From CAYWEM01 sp964457225 (GTDB lineage Bacteria > Acidobacteriota > Aminicenantia > UBA2199): 64,000 bases of DNA. The stretch covers positions 62,001 through 126,000 of the forward strand of contig CAYWEM010000006.1 in the NCBI GenBank assembly GCA_964457225.1, read 5' to 3'. The notes under the pieces were generated by a model, which worked only from the letters and a program-made list of their open reading frames with translations, searched no databases and was not told the origin of the DNA. Below, one piece after another: positions 57,198 through 63,386 of the stretch. The position numbers were made by a program, and so were the translations under genes. Position 1 is the stretch's first letter; each line of letters starts with the position of its first letter.

Positions 57198-58118
57198 ATG
57201 AAACGGCAAGTTTACATTCACGAAGTCGGGCTGCGTGACGGCCTGCAAGTCGAAAAGACCACGGTGCCCCGGGAAGAAAAAATCAGCTGGATAGAGGAAC
57301 TGCTCGATTCGGGCCTGGACATCATCCAGCTGGGTTCTTTCGTCAACCCGGAAAAAGTGCCGCAAATGGCAGACACCGAGCGTCTTTTCGAGCATTTCAA
57401 GCAAAGAAAACAAGGCAGGCCGGTTTTTTCCGGCCTGGTCCTCAATGAAAAGGGCCTGGAAAGAGGCCTGGCCTGCGGGGTTGAAATGTTCTGCATGGGC
57501 GTTTCGGCCTCGGAAACCCACAGTCGCAAAAACACCGGCATGAGCCCGGCCGAAGCCCAGACCCGCATCCTGGGCATGGCCAGGCGGGCCCTGCAGGAAG
57601 GCCTGCGGGTCCAGGCCTCAGTGCAGTCGGCTTTCGGCTGCGGTTTCGAGGGTCAAATCTCCGGCGAGACGGTGATCGACCTGGTCAAATCCTACCTGGA
57701 CGCCGGGGTGAAAAACATCAGCCTGGCCGACACGGCCGGCCACGCTCACCCAATTCAGGTCGAAGAGCTTTTCGGCCGCATCCGCGGGCTGGACGAACAG
57801 GTTGAAATGGCCTGCCATTTTCACAACACTTACGGCCTCGGCCTGGCTAATTGTTACGCCGCCCTGCGGGCCGGGGTCACTTATTTCGAATCGGCTTTCG
57901 GCGGCCTGGGAGGCTGTCCTTTCACCAAGGCGCCGGCCGGCAACGTCAGCACCGAGGACCTGGTTCATTCCCTGCAGCGCATGGGGCTCCGTACTGACAT
58001 CGACCTGGAAAAACTGCTGGCCGCGGCCCGCCGGGTCGGCCGGTTTTTCGATCGCGATCTGCCGGGTTTCGTGTTGAAAAGCGGCACCCTGACCGGAGTA
58101 AAACCGGCTTCCAGTTAA
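57198..58118 (+). CDS. HMG-CoA lyase family enzyme
   Basis: The 306-residue TIM-barrel lyase has the DRE-type start VGLRDGLQVEKTTVP, ASVQSAFGCGFEG, SLADTAGHAHP, metal-binding CHFHNTYGLGLANCYAAL and the flexible loop FGGLGGCPFTKAPAGNVSTED with the family's catalytic Cys. These are features of HMG-CoA lyases, not of isopropylmalate or homocitrate synthases. Related enzymes include R-citramalyl-CoA lyase of Chloroflexus. The natural substrate here could be a 2-substituted malyl-CoA (citramalyl-CoA, citryl-CoA or homocitryl-CoA) or HMG-CoA. It splits these to acetyl-CoA plus a 2-oxo acid (or acetoacetate), or makes them in reverse. Spacing is 19 bases after the dehydrogenase gene. Confidence 0.87.
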   Translation: MKRQVYIHEVGLRDGLQVEKTTVPREEKISWIEELLDSGLDIIQLGSFVNPEKVPQMADTERLFEHFKQRKQGRPVFSGLVLNEKGLERGLACGVEMFCMGVSASETHSRKNTGMSPAEAQTRILGMARRALQEGLRVQASVQSAFGCGFEGQISGETVIDLVKSYLDAGVKNISLADTAGHAHPIQVEELFGRIRGLDEQVEMACHFHNTYGLGLANCYAALRAGVTYFESAFGGLGGCPFTKAPAGNVSTEDLVHSLQRMGLRTDIDLEKLLAAARRVGRFFDRDLPGFVLKSGTLTGVKPASS

Positions 58119-58133
58119 AAAAGGAGTAAAACC

Positions 58134-59327
58134 ATGAAATTACTGGAGAACATTCGGGTCCTGGACATGACCAATGTCCTCTCCGGGCCTTTCGCCACCA
58201 TGCACCTGGCCCTGCTGGGCGCGGAGGTGATCAAGATAGAAAACCCGGATGGAGGCGACCTGGCCCGCAAGCTCGGCAATGTCAACGATCTCAACAAGCA
58301 GTTAATGGGCACCAGTTTCCTGGCCCAGAACGCCAACAAGAAATCCCTGACCCTTAACCTTAAGCTGGATGAAGCCAAGGATGTTTTTCACCGCCTGATC
58401 AAAAGCGCGGACGTGGTAGTGGAGAATTTCCGCCCCGGGGTCATGAAGCGGCTTGGTTTTTCCTATGAAGAACTCTGCAAAATAAACCCGGGCATCATCT
58501 ACTGCGCCATTTCCGGCTTCGGCCAGACCGGTCCGGATGCCTTTAAACCGGCTTATGACCAGATAATCCAGGGCCTGTCCGGAGTTATGGCCATCAACGG
58601 AGACGAAAGACTCAATCCATTACGCTGCGGTTTCCCGGTCTGTGACACGGTCGGCGGCCTGAACGCGGCATTCGCCGTGATGGCCGCGTTGTTCCACCGC
58701 CAGCGTACCGGTGAAGGCCAGTTCATCGACATTTCCCTGCTCGATTCGATAATGCCCCTGATGGGCTGGGTGGCGGCCAACCTGCTGATCGGAGGCCAGC
58801 AGCCGGTACTGATGGGCAACGACAATTTCACCGCGGCTCCCTCCGGGTCTTTCAAGACCGCCGACGGCTACATCAACATCGCGGCCAACCAGCAGAAGCA
58901 GTGGGAAGACCTGGCTGACGCCCTGGGGGTGCCCGAGCTGAAAACCGATCAGCGTTTCCAGGAGAGGGACAAGCGCAAGGCCAATCGCAAGGAGCTTACT
59001 CCCCTGCTGGAAGCCAGGCTCATGGAAAAACCAACCCTGCACTGGGTTGAAGTTCTCAACGAGAGAGGTATTCCCAGTGGAGACATTCTCGGCCTGGAGC
59101 AGGCCCTGAGCCAGGAACAGGCCAAGCATCGCGAAGTTATCACCAGTATCCGGGAAGAGAAAATCGGCGAAATCCAGCTCTTCAACCTGACCGCCAAGTT
59201 CTCGAAAACCCCGGCGGCCATTGATGCACCGCCGCCACGCCTGTCGGCCCACAGTGATGAAATACTGAGCGATCTGGGATTCAGTCCCGCGGAAATCGCG
59301 GCCCTGAAGGAAAAAGCGGCCGTTTAA
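58134..59327 (+). CDS. CaiB/BaiF (family III) CoA-transferase
   Basis: The 397-residue enzyme has the family III signatures VLDMTNVLSGPFATMHLALL, GAEVIKIENPDGGD, SLTLNLKLDEAKDVF and DVVVENFRPGVMKRLGF. The catalytic Asp is in CDTVGGLNAA (about 171), followed by a QRTGEGQFIDISLLDS block. It moves CoA between organic acids by a mixed anhydride mechanism. Beside an HMG-lyase-type enzyme, the closest known parallel is the succinyl-CoA:citramalate CoA-transferase/citramalyl-CoA lyase pair of Chloroflexus. Succinyl-CoA as donor would also fit the upstream operon, which produces it. The AAAAAAGGAG ribosome site lies before the ATG. Confidence 0.9.
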   Translation: MKLLENIRVLDMTNVLSGPFATMHLALLGAEVIKIENPDGGDLARKLGNVNDLNKQLMGTSFLAQNANKKSLTLNLKLDEAKDVFHRLIKSADVVVENFRPGVMKRLGFSYEELCKINPGIIYCAISGFGQTGPDAFKPAYDQIIQGLSGVMAINGDERLNPLRCGFPVCDTVGGLNAAFAVMAALFHRQRTGEGQFIDISLLDSIMPLMGWVAANLLIGGQQPVLMGNDNFTAAPSGSFKTADGYINIAANQQKQWEDLADALGVPELKTDQRFQERDKRKANRKELTPLLEARLMEKPTLHWVEVLNERGIPSGDILGLEQALSQEQAKHREVITSIREEKIGEIQLFNLTAKFSKTPAAIDAPPPRLSAHSDEILSDLGFSPAEIAALKEKAAV

Positions 59328-59356
59328 ACGGCTGCCCATAAACAGGAGGAAATACC

Positions 59357-60655
59357 ATGGCAATGACATTGGTAGAAAAAATCGTGGCCCGGGCCACCGG
59401 CCGTAAAGAGGTCAAGGCCGGGGAAGTCCTGGAACCCAGGGTGGACATGGCCATGTCCCATGAAAACGGGGCCCTGGTCATCAACCAGTTCCAGGAAGTA
59501 TTCAAGGACACCGGCCTGGAACTGCGGGTCTGGGATCCGGAAAAAATAGCCATCATCTTCGATCACCGCGTACCGGCCGAGAGCGCCAAGACGGCCTCAA
59601 ACCAGAAGAAGATCCGTGAATTCGTGGCCAAGCAGGGCATCAGCAAGTTTCACGACATCCGCGGAGACCAGGGCGGCATCTGTCATCAGATCCTGCCGGA
59701 GAACGGCTACGTCCGGCCCGGCTACGTCCTGGTCGGCACCGACAGTCATACCACCAGCCACGGCGCCCTGGGCGCCTTCTCCTTCGGTATCGGGGCCACG
59801 GAAATGGCCGCGGTCTGGTCTTTGGGCCGCATTCTCAACGTCGAGGTCCCGGCCACCATCAAGGTTACGGTCAAGGGAGAATTCCCAAAACACGTATATC
59901 CCAAGGACCTGATCCTGCACCTGATCGGCAAACTTACCGCCGAGGGGGCCAATTTCAAGGTGATTGAGTTCCACGGTGAAACCATCCGCCGTATGTCCAC
60001 TTCCGGCCGCCTGGTCATCTGCAACATGACGGTGGAAGCCGGGGCCACCTCGGGCATCGTGCCTCCTGACCGGGAAACCCTGCGCTACCTGCGCGAAGAA
60101 GCCGGAGTGACCGAAATTTCAGCCGACTCACTGCTGCTGCCGGATGCCGACGCCGAGTACGACCAGGAAATCGAGATCGACGTCAGCACCCTGGAACCGC
60201 AGATCGCCTGCCCGCACACAGTGGACAACGTCAAGAACATCGGCGAAGTGACCGGTACGGCCATCCAGCAGGTGGTCATCGGTTCCTGCACCAACGGCCG
60301 GCTCGACGACCTGGAAATCGCGGCCGGCATCCTGAAAGGCAATAAAGTGGCCAAAAGTACCCGCATGCTGGTTTTCCCCGCTTCCTACCGCATCTACATG
60401 GAAGCATTGGCCCGCGGTTACGTGGCCGACATGTTGCGGGCCGGGGCGGTAGTCATGAATCCGGGCTGCGGTCCCTGCCTGGGCATCCACCAGGGCGCCC
60501 TGGGTGACGGCGAAGTCGCCCTGGCTACCACCAACCGCAATTTCAAGGGCCGCATGGGTAATCCCAAGGGCGAGGTTTATCTCTGCTCACCTGCCGTGGC
60601 AGCCGCTTCGGCCCTGACCGGAGTGATCAGCGATCCCAGAAAAGGAGGAAAGTGA
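59357..60655 (+). CDS. LeuC-type hydro-lyase large subunit (3-isopropylmalate/homoaconitate/citraconate hydratase family)
   Basis: The 432-residue aconitase-superfamily large subunit has the [4Fe-4S] cysteines in IGSCTNGRLDDLE (about residue 313) and NPGCGPCLGIHQG (about 373-376). It also has GTDSHTTSHGALGAFSFGIG and ATTNRNFKGRMGNP. It belongs to the short archaeal/LeuC2-type group that works with a separate small subunit. It would isomerise a 2-substituted malate to a 3-substituted malate through the cis-alkene. Which R group is accepted (methyl, isopropyl, carboxymethyl, carboxyethyl) depends on the small subunit. GAGGAAAT precedes the ATG. The small-subunit gene follows after TGA-C-ATG. 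Confidence 0.9.
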   Translation: MAMTLVEKIVARATGRKEVKAGEVLEPRVDMAMSHENGALVINQFQEVFKDTGLELRVWDPEKIAIIFDHRVPAESAKTASNQKKIREFVAKQGISKFHDIRGDQGGICHQILPENGYVRPGYVLVGTDSHTTSHGALGAFSFGIGATEMAAVWSLGRILNVEVPATIKVTVKGEFPKHVYPKDLILHLIGKLTAEGANFKVIEFHGETIRRMSTSGRLVICNMTVEAGATSGIVPPDRETLRYLREEAGVTEISADSLLLPDADAEYDQEIEIDVSTLEPQIACPHTVDNVKNIGEVTGTAIQQVVIGSCTNGRLDDLEIAAGILKGNKVAKSTRMLVFPASYRIYMEALARGYVADMLRAGAVVMNPGCGPCLGIHQGALGDGEVALATTNRNFKGRMGNPKGEVYLCSPAVAAASALTGVISDPRKGGK

Positions 60656-60656
60656 C

Positions 60657-61154
60657 ATGGCCAAGGTAGTATTCAAACTGGGCGACGACATATCCACCGA
60701 CATCATATATCCAGGCCGTTTCATGGCCACGGTGCTGCCGAGCGAAACCCCGCAGTTTGCATTCGCCGATTACATCGAATTCAACCAGAAACTGAAAAGC
60801 GGAGTCATCACCCCGGGCAGTGTCATCGTGGCCGACAAGAATTTCGGTTGCGGCTCTTCCCGCGAACAAGCCGCTTCCTGTCTTAAAGGCCATGAACTGG
60901 TGGTGGTGGCCAGGAACTTTTCACGCATTTTCCTGCAGAACGCGGTCAACCTGGGGCTTGCCCTGGTGGTCTGCCCTGAGATCGAAGCCGCTGAAGGCGA
61001 TGAACTGGAAATCACTGCCACTGAAGTTAAAAACCTGACCAGCAAGCGCAGTTTCGCGGTGATTCCCCTGCCAGCGGCCCAGCAGGCCATCATCGATGCC
61101 GGCGGCCTGATCGCCTACGCCCGCAAGAAACTCCTCAAGGGGGACGGTGCTTGA
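60657..61154 (+). CDS. LeuD-type hydro-lyase small subunit
   Basis: The 165-residue swivelling small subunit of the LeuC/LeuD family has LGDDISTDIIYPGRF and DKNFGCGSSREQA (substrate-binding Ser/Arg), LKGHELVVVARNFSRIFLQN, and 'AGGLIAYARKKL'. The loop that sets specificity (YLVY in isopropylmalate enzymes, YLRT in homoaconitases) reads Phe22-Met23-Ala24-Thr25, which matches neither, so the substrate is uncertain. The stop codon lies inside the first copy of the GGTGCTTGACTTC repeat, exactly where the accessory patch of the window begins. Last gene of the operon from 56060. Confidence 0.9.
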   Translation: MAKVVFKLGDDISTDIIYPGRFMATVLPSETPQFAFADYIEFNQKLKSGVITPGSVIVADKNFGCGSSREQAASCLKGHELVVVARNFSRIFLQNAVNLGLALVVCPEIEAAEGDELEITATEVKNLTSKRSFAVIPLPAAQQAIIDAGGLIAYARKKLLKGDGA

Positions 61155-61167
61155 CTTCTTGACTTTA
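61146..61167 (+). repeat. Copy 1 of a short dispersed repeat
   Basis: The 22-base core GGTGCTTGACTTCTTGACTT plus TA includes the last codons and stop of the LeuD gene. The same core recurs at 62090-62111 and 63152-63173. The core contains a tandem CTTGACTT. Confidence 0.6.
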
Positions 61168-61168
61168 G

Positions 61169-61255
61169 CGAAAACACCAACGCCTGATCAAGGCAAATTA
61201 TGGGCATGGTATTATTGAGATTGCCGATGACAAGAATATTCGAGCATTGGAATAA
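61169..61255 (+). pseudogene. Possible C-terminal remnant of a small gene
   Basis: A frame of 28 codons without a start codon, ending in TAA at 61253-61255, encodes a protein-like tail (NYGHGIIEIADDKNIRALE). It lies between a repeat copy and the toxin-antitoxin promoter, where a broken accessory gene would be expected. The family is not recognised, and with so short a frame chance is possible. Confidence 0.25.
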
Positions 61256-61265
61256 GTAAAACAGA

Positions 61266-61304
61266 TTGACAAAAGTATTAATTGATATTATACCTTTGGT
61301 ATAA
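61266..61304 (+). promoter_or_regulatory. Toxin-antitoxin promoter with palindromic operator
   Basis: TTGACA (61266-61271), a 17-base spacer and TATACC (61289-61294). The perfect inverted repeat TTATACC-TTT-GGTATAA (61288-61304) covers the -10 box. This is the expected place for autoregulation by a ribbon-helix-helix antitoxin. The ribosome site GGTGG follows before the ATG at 61318. Confidence 0.65.
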
Positions 61305-61317
61305 ATGGTGGTAAAAA

Positions 61318-61364
61318 ATGAGCGGAGTAAAAACAGCCATATCTTTAGATGAAAAATTGTTCAA
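61318..61364 (+). CDS. Antitoxin gene 5' end, duplicated copy before the scaffold gap
   Basis: The first 47 bases of the antitoxin gene, identical to 61473-61519, then N. With 61310-61317 this is a 55-base exact copy of 61465-61519. It is almost certainly the same locus written twice because two contig ends overlap, not a second gene. Confidence 0.7.
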
Positions 61365-61464
61365 NNNNNNNNNNNNNNNNNNNNNNNNNNNNNNNNNNNN
61401 NNNNNNNNNNNNNNNNNNNNNNNNNNNNNNNNNNNNNNNNNNNNNNNNNNNNNNNNNNNNNNNN
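61365..61464. other. Scaffold gap of exactly 100 N
   Basis: One hundred N is the default length for a gap of unknown size. The 55-base identity on both sides suggests that the contigs overlap by one assembly k-mer and that no sequence is truly missing here. Confidence 0.9.
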
Positions 61465-61472
61465 GGTAAAAA

Positions 61473-61727
61473 ATGAGCGGAGTAAAAACAGCCATATCTT
61501 TAGATGAAAAATTGTTCAATGAAGTCGATTCAATGGCAAACCAATTGAAGATTTCCAGGAGTAAACTGTTTGCCCTGGCCATAAGGGAGTTCCTTAAAAA
61601 GAGAGAAAATCAATCCATATTGGATGAATTAAATGCCGCCTACACTGACAGCCAGGACGAAGAGGTTCAACTGGCAAAAAAGATGAAGAAAAAACGAGTT
61701 TCGACTATTAAGCATGAATCATGGTAG
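61473..61727 (+). CDS. Ribbon-helix-helix antitoxin of a mazEF-type module
   Basis: The 84-residue protein has an N-terminal ribbon-helix-helix DNA-binding domain (VKTAISLDEKLFNEVDSMAN, then LKISRSKLFALAIREFLKKR). An acidic/basic C-terminal tail (about residues 50-84) would wrap around and inhibit the toxin. The first strand would contact the palindrome at 61288-61304. The gene overlaps the toxin start by 7 bases. Lower G+C than the metabolic operons suggests acquisition. Confidence 0.85.
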   Translation: MSGVKTAISLDEKLFNEVDSMANQLKISRSKLFALAIREFLKKRENQSILDELNAAYTDSQDEEVQLAKKMKKKRVSTIKHESW

Positions 61728-62077
61728 TCAAACAAGGCGAAATTTACTGGATTGATTTAGGCGAACCTTCAGGTTCAGAGCCGGGGTATCGCCATCCACA
61801 CATCGTCATCCAAAACAATGTCTTCAATTCCAGCAAGATCAATACAGCAGTGATTTGTTCCCTGACAACCAACCTGAAAAGAGCTGATGCACCGGGCAAT
61901 GTCCTGTTAAAAAAAGGGGAAGCGAATTTACCAAAGGATTGCGTGGTAAACATATCGCAACTATTCACTATTAACAAATCAGAACTGGTTGACAAGATCG
62001 GACAAGTCACAAAAATAAGATTTTCCGAGATTTACCAAGGCATCAAACTGCTCATCGAACCCAGGGAAATTGATTAG
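61721..62077 (+). CDS. mazF: MazF/PemK-type endoribonuclease toxin
   Basis: The 118-residue toxin has the MazF/PemK fold signature: QGEIYWIDLGEPSGSEPGYR (SH3-like barrel start with the active-site Arg at the end), HPHIVIQNNVFN, TAVICSLTTNLKRA (conserved Thr/Ser), and 'LPKDCVVNISQLFTINKSEL'. It would cut mRNA at short sequence motifs when not bound by the antitoxin encoded directly upstream with a 7-base overlap. The Arg and the SLTT strand of the active site are present, so it looks functional. Confidence 0.9.
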   Translation: MVVKQGEIYWIDLGEPSGSEPGYRHPHIVIQNNVFNSSKINTAVICSLTTNLKRADAPGNVLLKKGEANLPKDCVVNISQLFTINKSELVDKIGQVTKIRFSEIYQGIKLLIEPREID

Positions 62078-62078
62078 A

Positions 62079-62116
62079 AGCTGAAGCTCGGTGCTTGACT
62101 TCTTGACTTTATAGAA
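62079..62116 (+). repeat. Copy 2 of the short dispersed repeat, directly after mazF
   Basis: The 38-base unit (AGCTGAAGCTCGGTGCTTGA, then CTTCTTGACTTTATAGAA) is identical to copy 3 except for one base. It starts at the mazF stop region. Confidence 0.65.
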
Positions 62117-62207
62117 TCGATTGAAATGAGAAATGGGTCAAGCTGGATAATGGTTTCGACGTCACTGTTCTACTTTGTTGGCCTGAAAACCTTTCCGGAC
62201 AGTCGGC

Positions 62208-62236
62208 TTGACAAATGATTCCGAAGTTCTTATCAT
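62208..62236 (+). promoter_or_regulatory. Orphan sigma70-type promoter
   Basis: TTGACA (62208-62213), a 17-base spacer and TATCAT (62231-62236), near consensus. No gene of normal size follows before the hairpin at 62353, so it may drive a short RNA of about 135 bases or be a relic. Confidence 0.45.
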
Positions 62237-62352
62237 GCGGCCATGGGAAAGATGAGCTTTGTCTGGGTTGTTGTAAAACCAATTTACTGAATCAGGCACA
62301 GACTCAATTCTTCCCGGTTATGGTTTTTTAAGAATGCAGAACAGTTTACCTG

Positions 62353-62378
62353 CCCCGAACCCGGGGACGTTTTTTTTT
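62353..62378 (+). terminator. Hairpin with T tract, probable intrinsic terminator
   Basis: CCCC-GAACCC-GGGG followed by ACG and nine T. It lies about 115 bases downstream of the orphan promoter at 62208-62236 and 275 bases after mazF. Confidence 0.5.
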
Positions 62379-62573
62379 GATCGGCGGCAGCCTGCCCGAA
62401 TGCCGTTCAGCGATCCAGGGGGCTCTTAATTAGGGTTGTATTGTTTCTTATCCGGCAAAATAACTTTGGAAATCATAATTGCCATTCATTATTGTATTTG
62501 TTTATACATAATGTCAATTTATTTAATATTATATATAATTATCAGGCAAAATCAGCTGTTTTAGGCTGACAGC

Positions 62574-62603
62574 TTGACTTTTCAAAGCTTGTTTCTGTAT
62601 ATC
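62574..62603 (+). promoter_or_regulatory. Promoter of the SnoaL-like cassette gene
   Basis: TTGACT (62574-62579), an 18-base spacer and TATATC (62598-62603). An inverted repeat AGCTGT/ACAGCT (62554-62574) touches the -35 box. Confidence 0.4.
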
Positions 62604-62638
62604 TTCAGGTAATGTGAATAGAATAAAGATAAAAGAGA

Positions 62639-63073
62639 ATGTTAGCCATTCCAATGAACTCATCACAGATTCGTGCAGTCGTAGAAAGTTTCTACGCCGA
62701 CATCTGGAACCGACACGACAAGTCCAAGATTCCTGCCTTACTTCGTGACAACTTCACTTTTCGTGGTTCACTTGGTCAGGCCAAGGTAGGTCACGAGGGG
62801 TTTGGGTCCTATGTCGATTTTGTTCACACCGCTCTGGCCAATTACCGCTGCGACATACTTGATCTAGTTGTCGAGGATGCAAAGGCGTTTGCGCGCATGC
62901 GTTTTTCCGGCATTCATCGGGGTGAGTTCTTCGGCTTCAAACCGACTAACAAACCTGTTGAGTGGCTGGGGTCTGCTCTCTTTTCGTTCGAGGGTGAGAA
63001 GGTTGCTGACTTGTGGGTCCTCGGGGACGTTCACAGTTTGCTCCAATTGCTCGAACAGAATGCCAATGGCTAA
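62639..63073 (+). CDS. SnoaL-like (NTF2-fold) protein, integron-cassette type
   Basis: The 144-residue cone-shaped NTF2-fold protein follows the SnoaL-like ester cyclase pattern: VVESFYADIWNRHDKSKIPA, 'LLRDNFTFRGSLGQAKVGHEG', 'FARMRFSGIHRGEFFG' and 'LFSFEGEKVADLWVLGD'. Such small NTF2 proteins are common cargo of chromosomal integrons. The stop codon TAA is part of the attC core GGCTAAC directly downstream, as usual for cassettes. The enzymatic role is unknown; the family includes cyclases, isomerases and non-enzymatic binders. A start at Met 62654 is an alternative. Confidence 0.8.
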   Translation: MLAIPMNSSQIRAVVESFYADIWNRHDKSKIPALLRDNFTFRGSLGQAKVGHEGFGSYVDFVHTALANYRCDILDLVVEDAKAFARMRFSGIHRGEFFGFKPTNKPVEWLGSALFSFEGEKVADLWVLGDVHSLLQLLEQNANG

Positions 63074-63137
63074 CCCATCATTCCACCGGACACTGCGCGA
63101 TGAAGCCGCGCAGCGCCGGTGAATTCAGACGTTATGC
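63068..63137 (+). other. attC recombination site of an integron gene cassette
   Basis: A 70-base imperfect inverted repeat. The outer cores are GGCTAAC (63068-63074) and GTTATGC (63131-63137), and the inner arms are CACCGG/CCGGTG (63084-63089, 63116-63121) and CTGCGCG/CGCGCAG (63093-63099, 63107-63113). The asymmetric spacers (3 versus 2 bases) leave an extrahelical base, as in known attC sites. It begins in the stop codon of the SnoaL-like gene. The left core deviates from RYYYAAC at one base and the right core from GTTRRRY at one base. No integrase gene is in the window. Confidence 0.65.
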
Positions 63138-63386
63138 GATAGCTGATGCTCGGTGCTTGACTTCTTGACTTTATAGAAACTCCGGCATCTGATTGCGAAA
63201 ACGAGCCGGGTGATTTTAAGCGTTTGCCTCATTTCTCAAATACTCAAAAAGCATTCGCGGCCAAACCAGCCCAGCAACACAGCCCCTTTCGCGGACTAGG
63301 AACCACCAACCGCTAAGCGATCAATCCGGATATGGCGGTCGTTAGGCATACCAGGCAATGATCCGACTGTTGATCCGCTTTTATAG
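63074..63386. other. Non-coding stretch with attC, repeat copy 3 and a second attC-like core
   Basis: After the attC and repeat copy 3 (63141-63178) there is about 200 bases without a gene. GTTAGGC at 63341-63347 matches the attC core exactly and is preceded by ACCGC/GCGGT arms, so an empty cassette may end here. This second site is weak because its left core is poor. Confidence 0.35.
63141..63178 (+). repeat. Copy 3 of the short dispersed repeat, directly after attC
   Basis: The 38-base unit differs from copy 2 at a single base (GATGC for GAAGC). It begins 3 bases after the attC core GTTATGC. Confidence 0.65.

Larger units (their letters stand above)
62078..62638. other. Gene-poor, AT-rich accessory stretch
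   Basis: This stretch of 561 bases without a convincing gene holds repeat copy 2, a sigma70-type promoter at 62208-62236, a hairpin with T tract at 62353-62378 and the promoter region of the SnoaL-like gene. Its A+T content rises strongly from about 62440. A 15-codon frame follows the promoter at 62243, too short to claim as a gene. Confidence 0.5.

Noticed and set aside
56060..61154. Plain leucine biosynthesis operon (leuBCD)
   Set aside because: No leuA-type synthase; an HMG-CoA-lyase-type enzyme and a CaiB transferase sit between, and the dehydrogenase substrate helix looks like isocitrate dehydrogenase.
61361..61582. Minus-strand open frame running into the N stretch
   Set aside because: Most of it is N, and the rest is the complement of the antitoxin gene; no ribosome site or protein-like sequence.
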